A stretch of 12,767 nucleotides of DNA. Origin: an uncultured Eubacterium sp. GTDB taxonomy: Bacteria > Bacillota > Clostridia > Oscillospirales > Acutalibacteraceae. The notes beneath the pieces are model-generated. The model was given only the letters and a program-made list of their open reading frames with translations. It ran no database searches and was not told where the DNA came from. Below, piece after piece: positions 1 through 6,582 of this stretch (position 1 is the first letter of the stretch; the number at the start of each line of letters is the position of its first letter). Both the position numbers and the translations under genes were made by a program. Location of the stretch: assembly GCA_910577215.1 (NCBI GenBank), contig CAJTMQ010000046.1, positions 1 through 12,767 on the forward strand, written 5' to 3'.

Positions 1-29
1 TTATTTAACTTATTTTAGGAGGTATGAAT

Positions 30-2429
30 ATGGCATCAAGAGATTATGACGATTTGCTCGAATCTTTTATGAACAATTCTGCCAAGGTTTATAATGAAGA
101 TAAAGAGAATCTCAGTTCGGAAGAAAATAAGGTTCCTTCATCCTATAATTTAGATAAAACAAGCAAAAAGGATTCTAAATCTGTTAAAAGAGGCCGAATT
201 ATTGAAAAAAGAAAGAATAAGCAGGGTGCTTCTAAAAAAGGTGTATTCAAAAGACAGTCGGCAGGCTTTAAAATTCTTAGAGTTTTAATAGGAATTTTTA
301 TGGTATGCGTCGTTGTTGGTGTTGTTTGCGTTTCTGTTATGGCAATTTATGCTTACAGTTTTGTTCACGGTGATGCGGTATTTAATTTAACTGAGCAAAA
401 ATATGCACAAAACCAGACCTCATTTATCTATTATTATGATAAAGACGGCAATGAACAGGAGCTTACACGACTTCATGGTGATGAAAACCGTGTTTGGGTT
501 AATCTTGATGAGATGAGTGAATATCTTGATGATGCTTTTATTGCCATAGAAGATAAAAGATTTAAAAATCATCATGGTGTTGACTGGATAAGAACAACCG
601 GTGTAATTGTTAAGCCGAAAAATCTCGGACAGGGCGGTTCAACAATTACACAGCAGCTTATTAAAAACTTAACTGATGAAAATCAGGTTACATTTGCACG
701 TAAATTCAATGAAATCCTATCAGCTCTTAATTTGGAGAGATACTATGAGAAGGAAGAGATTGTTGAGGCATATCTTAACACGATTTATCTTTCGCATGGC
801 TGTTATGGTGTAAAAACCGCAGCAGAACAGTATTTTGGAAAAGATGTTTCTGATTTAAATATTGCCGAATGTGCCTGTCTTGCAGGAATTACTCAGTTTC
901 CGACAAGATATGATCCGTTAATTAATCCGGAAAATAACAGGGAGCGTCAGCTTACTGTTCTTGACTCAATGCTTGCAGAGGGCTTTATTACGCAGGAGCA
1001 ATATGATGAGGCCGTAGCCTATGAAATGGTGTTTACCAACAGTGAAAACTACAAAGGCAGTCAGGTTTCAAACAGTTCCTCGGAATCAAAAAATAATGCT
1101 ATAGATTCATGGTTTATTGACTATGTTATTACTACTGCTCTTGATGATCTTGAGAAGCAGGGATATACTGCAAGAAAAGCAAAATCATTGTTATATGGCG
1201 GCGGTCTCAAAATTTATACAACTATGGATTTGGATGTTCAGCAGTCACTTGAAGATGTGTATGTAAACTATAAAAAGATGCCTGATGAAACTGTTCAGGG
1301 TGCTATGGTTATAATGGATTATAATGGTAAGGTGCTTGGTCTTATAGGCGGAACAGGTAAAAAAGAAGGTGCACTCAATTTTAACAGAGCAACGGATGCA
1401 AAACGTCAGCCGGGTTCAACCATAAAGCCATTGTCTGTCTATGGCCCTGCTTTTGAAAAGAGCTTAACAGATGACAACTTTAATCTTTATTGGTCAACAC
1501 CTACACCGGATAAGCCTACCGATATTAAGGTTGACGGAAAGCCGTGGCCAACAAATGAGGGTAATACTTTCTCCGGAAATAATGTTTCGGTTCAGTATGG
1601 TCTTTCAAAATCTCTCAATACAATTTCTGCTCATACACTTCTTAAAATAGGTGTTGATTATTCTTATAATTTCATTACTGACAGATTCCATATTTCCTCT
1701 TTGGTTGCACAGGACTGTGACTATTCGCCAATGGCAACAGGTTCTTTAACACATGGTGTTTCCGTTCTTGAAATGACAGCTGCTTATGCTGCATTCGGAA
1801 ACGGCGGTCAGTATTATTACCCGTATTGTTATTATAAAATTACCGACAGTCAGGGAAATGTTATTCTTGAAGCGGATCCTGAGGCTACTAAGGAGCGTGC
1901 TCTTTCAGAAAGCACGGGATGGCTTATGAATAAGCTTCTTCAGACAACTATGACAAGCGGTACCGGTACTACCTATAAACTTTCAGGTGTTGAATGCTTT
2001 GGTAAAACAGGTACCACAACAGGAAGTGTAGACCGTTGGTTTGTAGGCGGTACACCTGAATATGTTGCTGCTGTTTGGTATGGTTATGATGCACAAAAGG
2101 AAATTGTTTACAGACTTTCTCCCAACCCTTCAGGTACATTATGGAAAACCGTGTTAACTGAGGTTTATGACAGAAAGGGAGTTAATACAAAAACTTTCCC
2201 GGAATATGACGGAATTGTCAGAAAAGCATATGATCCATCTAACGGACTTCTTGCTCGTTATGCAAGCGGAAATTATGGTTGGTATGATGTTAATAATCTT
2301 CCTTCATATTCTGCCTCAACAGGCACAACAACCGAATATACAAGTGAAGCTGCTGATACCGGCAGTTCGGCTGATACAACTGTAGGTACAAGCTCAAATA
2401 CCCATTTACCCGCAAATGCAAATAATTAA
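30..2429 (+). CDS. Class A penicillin-binding protein (PBP1a-type transglycosylase/transpeptidase)
   Basis: Bifunctional cell-wall synthase: polymerises lipid II into glycan strands (GT51 domain) and cross-links peptide stems (transpeptidase domain) on the outer face of the membrane. About 80 cytoplasmic N-terminal residues are charged and Lys-rich, followed by one membrane anchor at about 82-109. GT51 runs from about 130 to 310, with the catalytic Glu in EDKRF (about E174) and the GGSTITQQL motif. The transpeptidase domain has all three motifs: SxxK in PGSTIKPL (nucleophile about S463), SxN in KSLNT (about 528-530) and KTG in GKTGTTTG (about 659). The last ~40 residues form a Ser/Thr-rich tail and no PASTA repeat is seen. 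ATG 30 is preferred over ATG 24 because AGGAGG at 17-22 leaves 7 nt to ATG 30 but only 1 nt to ATG 24; the product is 799 aa. Which PBP1 paralogue it is (ponA or mrcA naming) cannot be settled. Confidence 0.96.
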   Translation: MASRDYDDLLESFMNNSAKVYNEDKENLSSEENKVPSSYNLDKTSKKDSKSVKRGRIIEKRKNKQGASKKGVFKRQSAGFKILRVLIGIFMVCVVVGVVCVSVMAIYAYSFVHGDAVFNLTEQKYAQNQTSFIYYYDKDGNEQELTRLHGDENRVWVNLDEMSEYLDDAFIAIEDKRFKNHHGVDWIRTTGVIVKPKNLGQGGSTITQQLIKNLTDENQVTFARKFNEILSALNLERYYEKEEIVEAYLNTIYLSHGCYGVKTAAEQYFGKDVSDLNIAECACLAGITQFPTRYDPLINPENNRERQLTVLDSMLAEGFITQEQYDEAVAYEMVFTNSENYKGSQVSNSSSESKNNAIDSWFIDYVITTALDDLEKQGYTARKAKSLLYGGGLKIYTTMDLDVQQSLEDVYVNYKKMPDETVQGAMVIMDYNGKVLGLIGGTGKKEGALNFNRATDAKRQPGSTIKPLSVYGPAFEKSLTDDNFNLYWSTPTPDKPTDIKVDGKPWPTNEGNTFSGNNVSVQYGLSKSLNTISAHTLLKIGVDYSYNFITDRFHISSLVAQDCDYSPMATGSLTHGVSVLEMTAAYAAFGNGGQYYYPYCYYKITDSQGNVILEADPEATKERALSESTGWLMNKLLQTTMTSGTGTTYKLSGVECFGKTGTTTGSVDRWFVGGTPEYVAAVWYGYDAQKEIVYRLSPNPSGTLWKTVLTEVYDRKGVNTKTFPEYDGIVRKAYDPSNGLLARYASGNYGWYDVNNLPSYSASTGTTTEYTSEAADTGSSADTTVGTSSNTHLPANANN

Positions 2430-2443
2430 AAATATTAAAGCTT

Positions 2444-2473
2444 TAACGGCATCATTTAATTGTGATGCCGTTA
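2444..2473 (+). terminator. Hairpin terminator after the PBP gene
   Basis: An 11-bp perfect stem starts at 2444 (TAACGGCATCA paired with TGATGCCGTTA ending at 2473) around an 8-nt loop. It lies 15 nt after the PBP stop codon. The downstream T-tract is short and interrupted, so this is an imperfect intrinsic terminator and some read-through into ruvX is plausible. Confidence 0.65.
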
Positions 2474-2490
2474 TTCATTAAGGTGAGATT

Positions 2491-2901
2491 ATGAAAATAA
2501 TGTCGGTTGATTACGGTGATGCTCGAACAGGCATTGCCTTTTCGGATATAAGGGAAACTCTGGCTTCTCCATATACTGTTATAAAAGAAACCTATCAGCC
2601 CAAGCTGATTGCTAAGCTCTGCGAAATTATTAAAAAAGAAAATGCAGAAAAAATTGTTGTAGGACTGCCGCGCAATATGGATGGCTCTTACGGCTTTCGT
2701 GCAGATATATGCAGAGAATTCGGTGCAGCTTTGCAGAAAGAGGCAGGCATAGATGTTGAATTTCAGGATGAGCGCTTAACTACTGTTATGGCACATGGTA
2801 TTCTTTCCGCAAATAATGTTAAGGGCAGGAAAAGAAAAGATACTGTTGATGCAGTTTCTGCGGTTATGATACTTCAATCTTATATAGATAAGAATAAATA
2901 A
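2491..2901 (+). CDS. ruvX: Putative pre-16S rRNA nuclease / Holliday junction resolvase-like protein YqgF (RuvX)
   Basis: Cytoplasmic RNase H-fold nuclease of the YqgF/RuvX family, implicated in 5'-end maturation of 16S rRNA (shown for E. coli YqgF) and originally predicted as a Holliday junction resolvase. Its 136 aa match the usual family length of about 140. It opens with the family signature VDYGDARTGIAFSD (first acidic residue D7), followed by VVGLPRNMDGS (about 57-67), DERLTT (about 93-98) and the C-terminal KDTVDAVSAVMILQSYID helix with the last conserved Asp. The start at ATG 2491 is supported by AAGGTGAG at 2480-2487. It is the first gene after the PBP terminator and lies 33 nt before the M50 protease gene, with no terminator between them, so it probably heads that operon. 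The gene is intact. Confidence 0.93.
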   Translation: MKIMSVDYGDARTGIAFSDIRETLASPYTVIKETYQPKLIAKLCEIIKKENAEKIVVGLPRNMDGSYGFRADICREFGAALQKEAGIDVEFQDERLTTVMAHGILSANNVKGRKRKDTVDAVSAVMILQSYIDKNK

Positions 2902-2908
2902 TTCATTT

Positions 2909-2930
2909 TCACCGTAGAATTCTATGGTGG
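2909..2930 (+). promoter_or_regulatory. Hairpin covering the ribosome binding site of the M50 protease gene
   Basis: The segment CACCGTAG, loop AATT, CTATGGTG forms an 8-bp stem (2910-2917 with 2922-2929) with one G-U wobble; an outer T-G pair makes 9. The 3' arm contains GGTGG (2926-2930), the only purine-rich sequence near the GTG start at 2935. No T-tract follows, so it does not look like an intrinsic terminator. Translational damping of the protease is an inference. Confidence 0.4.
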
Positions 2931-2934
2931 TTAT

Positions 2935-3477
2935 GTGGAAATTAAATTCAGAAATATTTTATTTAAGCTTGACTTTTCTTTTTTTATACTTTTATCTTTT
3001 GCCGTTCTTTACGGCTATGAAAGCACAGTGCAAATTATATTATTCTCAATTCTTCATGAACTTGGGCATCTCATTATGCTTCTTATATTTAAAGTGAAAC
3101 CGTATTTGATTAAACTTTCATTTTACGGTATAAGTCTTAAATACCGAAACAGTCTTTCCAAAATTAAAGAATTCTTTGTGCTTCTTTGCGGTCCGATGGT
3201 AAATCTGATTTTATTTATTGTGTTTCGTGATGAAATAAATTTGATTTTGTTTATACTTAATATATTTCCTGCCGTTCCGCTTGACGGCGGAAGAATAATC
3301 AAATTGTTTTTTCCAAAGGTTTCCGCAATAATTACAATAATATTTCTTATTGCATTGATGTGCTTATCGTGCTATCTTTTAATAGAATATAAAATATATT
3401 CATTATTTCTTATTGCATCCTATTTATCAATATTCAATTACAAAGAATTAAGAGGTTTATATGAAAAAAAGTGTTGA
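2935..3477 (+). CDS. Compact M50 family intramembrane zinc metalloprotease (SpoIVFB/site-2 protease type)
   Basis: Polytopic membrane protease of the S2P family, which cuts substrates inside or near the membrane. The HELGH zinc motif (H41, E42, H45) sits at the end of a hydrophobic helix. The third zinc ligand is in NIFPAVPLDGGR (about 109-120, D117), the family's NPxPLDGG-type motif. Several further hydrophobic segments fill most of the 180 aa. Classical SpoIVFB, which activates sigma-K during sporulation, is about 290 aa and ends in a cytoplasmic CBS domain; this protein ends soon after the last membrane segment and has none. The start is GTG 2935 with a weak GGTGG 4 nt upstream; an ATG at 2933 is out of frame. 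It overlaps the radical SAM gene by 17 bp. In clostridia a SpoIVFB-like gene commonly precedes the TIGR03960/TIGR03936 pair, so the position fits. The substrate is unknown, and neither a SpoIVFA nor a BofA partner is visible. Confidence 0.88.
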   Translation: MEIKFRNILFKLDFSFFILLSFAVLYGYESTVQIILFSILHELGHLIMLLIFKVKPYLIKLSFYGISLKYRNSLSKIKEFFVLLCGPMVNLILFIVFRDEINLILFILNIFPAVPLDGGRIIKLFFPKVSAIITIIFLIALMCLSCYLLIEYKIYSLFLIASYLSIFNYKELRGLYEKKC

Positions 3478-5302
3478 AAAAATATTGCAATATGTTCAAA
3501 AACCCGCTAGATATGTAGGCGGTGAATTGAACAGTATTGTTAAAGATCCGCAGAAAATTGATATAAGATACGCATTCTGCTTTCCGGATTTATACGAGAT
3601 AGGAATGAGCCACCTCGGTATGAAAATTCTTTATTCTCTTGTTAACGAAAGGGCAGACAGTTGGTGTGAACGCGTTTTTGCCCCTGATTCCGATATGGAA
3701 GAGCAGATGCGTAAACATAATATTCCGCTTTTCGCACTTGAAAGCGGAGATTTTATCAGGGATTTCGATTTGATAGGCTTTACGCTTATGTATGAGCTTT
3801 GTTATACAAATGTGTTGAATATGCTTGATCTTGCGGGAATACCTCTTAAAGCGGCAGACAGAAAGGATTTAACACCTATTATCTGCTGCGGCGGTCCGTG
3901 TACCTGCAACCCGGAACCTATAACAGATTTTGTTGATATAGTTTTTCTGGGTGATGGTGAGGAGTCAACTCCTGCATTGATTGATTTGCTCAAGGCCTGC
4001 AAGAAAAACGGAGCAAGCAAGCAGGAATTTTTGCTTAAAGCTAAGGATATAGACGGAGTTTATGTTCCGAGCCTTTATGAGGACAGTTATAATAAAGACG
4101 GTACTTTAAAGGAATTAAAGCCTGTTAACGGTGCACCTGCAAAGGTGAAAAAAGCAGTTGTTTCCGATATGAACAAATGCTTTTATCCTAAGGAATTTGT
4201 TGTTCCGTTTATTAATATTGTTCACGACAGAGCGGTTGAAGAAATTTTCAGAGGCTGTATAAGAGGATGCAGATTTTGTCAGGCAGGATTTACATACAGA
4301 CCCATCAGGGAAAAAAGTGTAGAAACAATTAATGCCCAGGCCAAAGCTCTTATTAAATCAACAGGCTATGATGAACTTTCACTGTGTTCGCTTTCAACCT
4401 CTGATCACAGCTGTGTTAATGAAATGCTTACATCTCTTATAGACTGGACAGTAAAAGATAAAATCAATCTGTCACTTCCTTCTTTGAGAGTTGATAATTT
4501 TTCCGATGAATTGGTGGACAAGCTTAATAAAGTAAGAAAAAGCGGTTTAACCTTTGCTCCTGAGGCAGGAACACAAAGGCTCCGCGATGTAATAAATAAA
4601 AATATTACCGAGGAGGAGGTTGTTAAAACCTGTACAAAGGCATTTGATAACGGATGGACCTCTGTAAAGCTTTATTTTATGATGGGGCTGCCTACAGAAA
4701 CAATTGAAGATATAGAAGGCATTGCAGATTTGGCAATGCAGGTTATTCACGCTTTCTATAAAAATCCAAACAGGCAGAAGGGAACAGGTGTTCAGGTTTC
4801 AATAAGCTGCGCATCGTTTATTCCTAAACCGTTTACGCCTTTTCAGTGGGAGCCTGAGGATTCTATGGAAAATCTTAAATTCAAGCAGAAGCATCTTTTG
4901 GAGTCTATTCCGAGCAGGAAAATCAGAGTTTCCTATCACGAAACACCAACCTCGCTGCTTGAAGGTGTGCTTGCAAGAGGTGACAGACGTCTTGGTGCGG
5001 TTTTGCTTGATGCATATAAATTAGGCTGCAAATTTGATTCGTGGGATGACAGATTTAATTTTGATGCATGGATGAATGCATTTGAAATGAATGGAATAGA
5101 TCCTTACTTCTATACAAAGCGCAGAAGACCGTTTGACGAGCTTTTGCCTTGGGATCACCTGGATTTCGGTGTTTCAAGAAAATTCCTTGAAAATGAGAAC
5201 AGAAAAGCTCATGAAAACAAAACAACACCTCACTGCAGAATAAAATGTGCAGGCTGCGGTGCCAACAAATTAAACGGAGGTCACTGTGATGCGAGAGGTT
5301 AG
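3461..5302 (+). CDS. Radical SAM protein with B12-binding-like N-terminal domain (TIGR03960-like)
   Basis: Radical SAM enzyme of unknown substrate. Residues about 35-200 form a B12-binding-like domain typical of this family, with FPDLYEIGMSHLGMKILY, the ERVFAPDSDME stretch, GGPCTCNPEP and a GDGEES loop. The radical SAM core follows from about 255, with the [4Fe-4S] motif C266-x3-C270-x2-C273 (FRGCIRGCRFCQAG). Core features continue with SLPSLRVDNF, FAPEAGTQRLRDVINK and KLYFMMGLPTE. The extreme C-terminus holds another Cys cluster, C592-x3-C596-x2-C599-x9-C609. ATG 3461 has AAGAGG (3450-3455) upstream. The gene overlaps the upstream protease by 17 bp and the downstream DUF2344 gene by 14 bp, which suggests translational coupling. 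This pair is conserved in many clostridia, sometimes fused. The family identity is solid; the reaction is not known to me, and RNA or ribosome-related modification is only a guess. Confidence 0.92.
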   Translation: MKKSVEKILQYVQKPARYVGGELNSIVKDPQKIDIRYAFCFPDLYEIGMSHLGMKILYSLVNERADSWCERVFAPDSDMEEQMRKHNIPLFALESGDFIRDFDLIGFTLMYELCYTNVLNMLDLAGIPLKAADRKDLTPIICCGGPCTCNPEPITDFVDIVFLGDGEESTPALIDLLKACKKNGASKQEFLLKAKDIDGVYVPSLYEDSYNKDGTLKELKPVNGAPAKVKKAVVSDMNKCFYPKEFVVPFINIVHDRAVEEIFRGCIRGCRFCQAGFTYRPIREKSVETINAQAKALIKSTGYDELSLCSLSTSDHSCVNEMLTSLIDWTVKDKINLSLPSLRVDNFSDELVDKLNKVRKSGLTFAPEAGTQRLRDVINKNITEEEVVKTCTKAFDNGWTSVKLYFMMGLPTETIEDIEGIADLAMQVIHAFYKNPNRQKGTGVQVSISCASFIPKPFTPFQWEPEDSMENLKFKQKHLLESIPSRKIRVSYHETPTSLLEGVLARGDRRLGAVLLDAYKLGCKFDSWDDRFNFDAWMNAFEMNGIDPYFYTKRRRPFDELLPWDHLDFGVSRKFLENENRKAHENKTTPHCRIKCAGCGANKLNGGHCDARG

Positions 5303-5954
5303 ATTGGTTTTTTCAAAAACAGACAGATGTAAATATATCAGTCATCTTGATATAAACAGATGTATGTCACGCGCACTTTCACGCGCTGAAATTCCGCTTT
5401 GGTTTACAGAAGGCTTTAATCCTCATCCGTATATGAGCTTTTCACTGCCGCTTTCTCTTGGTGTTGAAAGCTTATGTGAAAGTGTTGATCTGCGAATCGT
5501 AGGCGAGATTACAAATGATGAAATTAAAACAAGAATGAACAATATGCTTCCGACAGGAATCCGTATTGCAGATGTTTGTGATGATTTCCGTGACTGCTCT
5601 GAAATTGCTTATTCGGATTACATATATAAATTTGAATTTAAAGATAATGAAGCAGCATTGAATAAAATCAGTGAAGTTTTAAAATCTGATGAAATACTTG
5701 CCGAGAAAAAGGCAAAGCAGGGTAAAAGACGCATTGTTAAAGAAACAAATATAAAGCCCTTTATTGATAAATATAATATTTCAATCAGAGATAATGATAT
5801 TATTTTAAACATTCGTCTTGCCGCAGGAACTGAAAGGAATCTTAATCCCACTCTTTTGTTTGATACAATAATCAGGCTTATAGATATGGATTTCGAGTGG
5901 AGAAGTATATCAAGAATTGCCTTGCTTGATAAGGATTATAAGATTTTTAAATAA
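5289..5954 (+). CDS. DUF2344 (TIGR03936-like) partner of the radical SAM protein
   Basis: A 221-aa soluble protein of unknown function. The N-terminal signature is clear: RLVFSKTDRCKYISHLD, then RALSRAEIPLWFTEGFNPHP and SFSLPLSLGVES, all hallmarks of DUF2344. The C-terminal half is less conserved and contains the basic segment KKAKQGKRR before an acidic and beta-rich end. In-frame GTG 5286 and ATG 5289 are adjacent; ATG 5289 is chosen because GGAGG (5276-5280) then sits 8 nt upstream, against 5 nt for GTG. The gene starts inside the end of the radical SAM gene, so the two are probably made stoichiometrically and may act together. In many clostridia the next genes are RNase E/G (rng) and rplU-rpmA; here the rplS promoter follows immediately. 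No terminator is visible before that promoter. Confidence 0.9.
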   Translation: MREVRLVFSKTDRCKYISHLDINRCMSRALSRAEIPLWFTEGFNPHPYMSFSLPLSLGVESLCESVDLRIVGEITNDEIKTRMNNMLPTGIRIADVCDDFRDCSEIAYSDYIYKFEFKDNEAALNKISEVLKSDEILAEKKAKQGKRRIVKETNIKPFIDKYNISIRDNDIILNIRLAAGTERNLNPTLLFDTIIRLIDMDFEWRSISRIALLDKDYKIFK

Positions 5955-5959
5955 AACAC

Positions 5960-5988
5960 TTGCATTTTTATATGCTTTGTGATATATT
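5960..5988 (+). promoter_or_regulatory. Promoter of rplS (extended -10)
   Basis: A -35-like TTGCAT lies at 5960-5965, then a 17-nt spacer and -10 TATATT (5983-5988; 5 of 6 consensus) preceded by TG-A at 5980-5982, an extended -10 element. The -35 is weak (3 of 6), which is common with an extended -10. Predicted transcription start is near 5995, just before the structured L19 leader. Confidence 0.65.
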
Positions 5989-5994
5989 ATCTAA

Positions 5995-6107
5995 GCATTT
6001 GTTCCGTTGCTATCCTGCAACGCGTTAGATGCTATGCGTTAAAGCATTTAAGCGGATGGTCCTCTTTCAATTCATTGTTATGAACATCTGATAAATTAAA
6101 AGGAGGA
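5995..6107 (+). promoter_or_regulatory. L19 (rplS) mRNA leader, ribosomal-protein autoregulatory type
   Basis: The 5' UTR of rplS resembles the Bacillota L19 leader family, with GTTCCGTTGC near its start (from 6001) and GCGGATGGTCCTC later (from 6052). Visible pairings are GTTGC 6006-6010 with GCAAC 6017-6021; AGATGCT 6027-6033 with AGCATTT 6043-6049 (one G-U); and a short closing helix TCC 6003-6005 with GGA 6054-6056. TCCTCTT (6060-6066) can pair over 7 bp (one G-U) with AGGAGGA (6101-6107), the rplS Shine-Dalgarno. This suggests feedback control of translation. The family match is from memory of the conserved motifs; the pairing is read from the sequence. Confidence 0.72.
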
Positions 6108-6114
6108 AATTTTA

Positions 6115-6456
6115 ATGGACGCACTTAAAATAATTGAAGCCGGCAGTGTTCAGAAAGAACTCCCTGAATTCAAAATTGGTGACACTGTAAGAGTTGGTGT
6201 TCGTATCCGTGAGGGTAAGAATGAAAGAGTTCAGATGTTTGAAGGCACTGTAATTGCAATCAAAGGCTCAGGTATTTCAAAAACCTTTACTGTTCGCCGT
6301 GTATCATACGGTGTTGGTATTGAGCGTGTATTCCCGTTCAATTCTGCAAATATTGATTCAGTTCAGGTTGTTCGCCATGGTAAAGTTCGCCGTGCTAAGC
6401 TCTATTATCTTCGTGACAGAGTTGGTAAGGCAGCTAAAGTTAAAGAAGACATCTAA
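6115..6456 (+). CDS. rplS: 50S ribosomal protein L19
   Basis: Structural protein of the large ribosomal subunit, located at the 30S-50S interface. The 113-aa product is of standard bacterial length and shows the L19 signatures FKIGDTVRVGVRIREG (about 20-35), FEGTVIAIKGSGI (about 43-55), FTVRRVSYGVGIERVFPFNS (about 58-77) and KVRRAKLYYLRDRVGKAAK near the C-terminus. ATG 6115 is preceded by a strong AGGAGG at 6101-6106. The gene is expressed as a monocistron: it has its own extended -10 promoter, a structured leader and a strong intrinsic terminator. Neighbouring rimM and trmD, common upstream partners in other Bacillota, are absent here. Confidence 0.98.
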   Translation: MDALKIIEAGSVQKELPEFKIGDTVRVGVRIREGKNERVQMFEGTVIAIKGSGISKTFTVRRVSYGVGIERVFPFNSANIDSVQVVRHGKVRRAKLYYLRDRVGKAAKVKEDI

Positions 6457-6471
6457 GTTTTCAACTTTATC

Positions 6472-6504
6472 AAACCGCTTCATTATGAGGCGGTTTTTTC
6501 TTTT
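6472..6504 (+). terminator. Intrinsic terminator of rplS
   Basis: A 10-bp stem (AAACCGCTTC 6472-6481 with GAGGCGGTTT 6487-6496, one G-U pair) encloses a 5-nt loop and is followed by a T-rich tail TTTTTTCTTTT. It starts 15 nt after the rplS stop codon and separates rplS from the GH35 gene. Confidence 0.9.
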
Positions 6505-6522
6505 ATATAAACAAATGTCTGC

Positions 6523-6551
6523 TTGACTTTATTTTAAATCTATAATATCTT
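6523..6551 (+). promoter_or_regulatory. Probable promoter of the GH35 beta-galactosidase gene
   Basis: TTGACT (6523-6528; 5 of 6 consensus) is followed by a 17-nt spacer and TATCTT (6546-6551; 4 of 6). A perfect TATAAT at 6541-6546 lies only 12 nt after the TTGACT and has no good -35 at 17 nt, so which hexamer acts as the -10 is uncertain. Its position between the rplS terminator and the GH35 start supports promoter function. Confidence 0.5.
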
Positions 6552-6581
6552 ATAGGAGTAAAATACTTACAGGAGTAAAAT
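6549..6581 (+). repeat. Tandem 17-nt repeat duplicating the Shine-Dalgarno of the GH35 gene
   Basis: CTTATAGGAGTAAAAT (6549-6564) recurs as CTTACAGGAGTAAAAT (6566-6581) with one mismatch and a 17-nt period. Each copy carries AGGAG. Only the second copy is correctly placed for the ATG at 6583; no ATG start lies just after the first. Confidence 0.85.
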
Positions 6582-6582
6582 T

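Noticed and set aside
3802..4020. Minus-strand open frame within the radical SAM gene
   Set aside because: It is antisense to the conserved B12-binding-like domain, with no start signals or recognisable domains.
6254..6526. Plus-strand open frame overlapping rplS and its terminator
   Set aside because: It runs through the rplS coding region in another frame and then through the terminator hairpin; no protein family features.
6541..6546. Perfect TATAAT as the -10 of the GH35 gene
   Set aside because: It is only 12 nt from TTGACT and has no -35 at about 17 nt. It was kept as an alternative, not as the main call.
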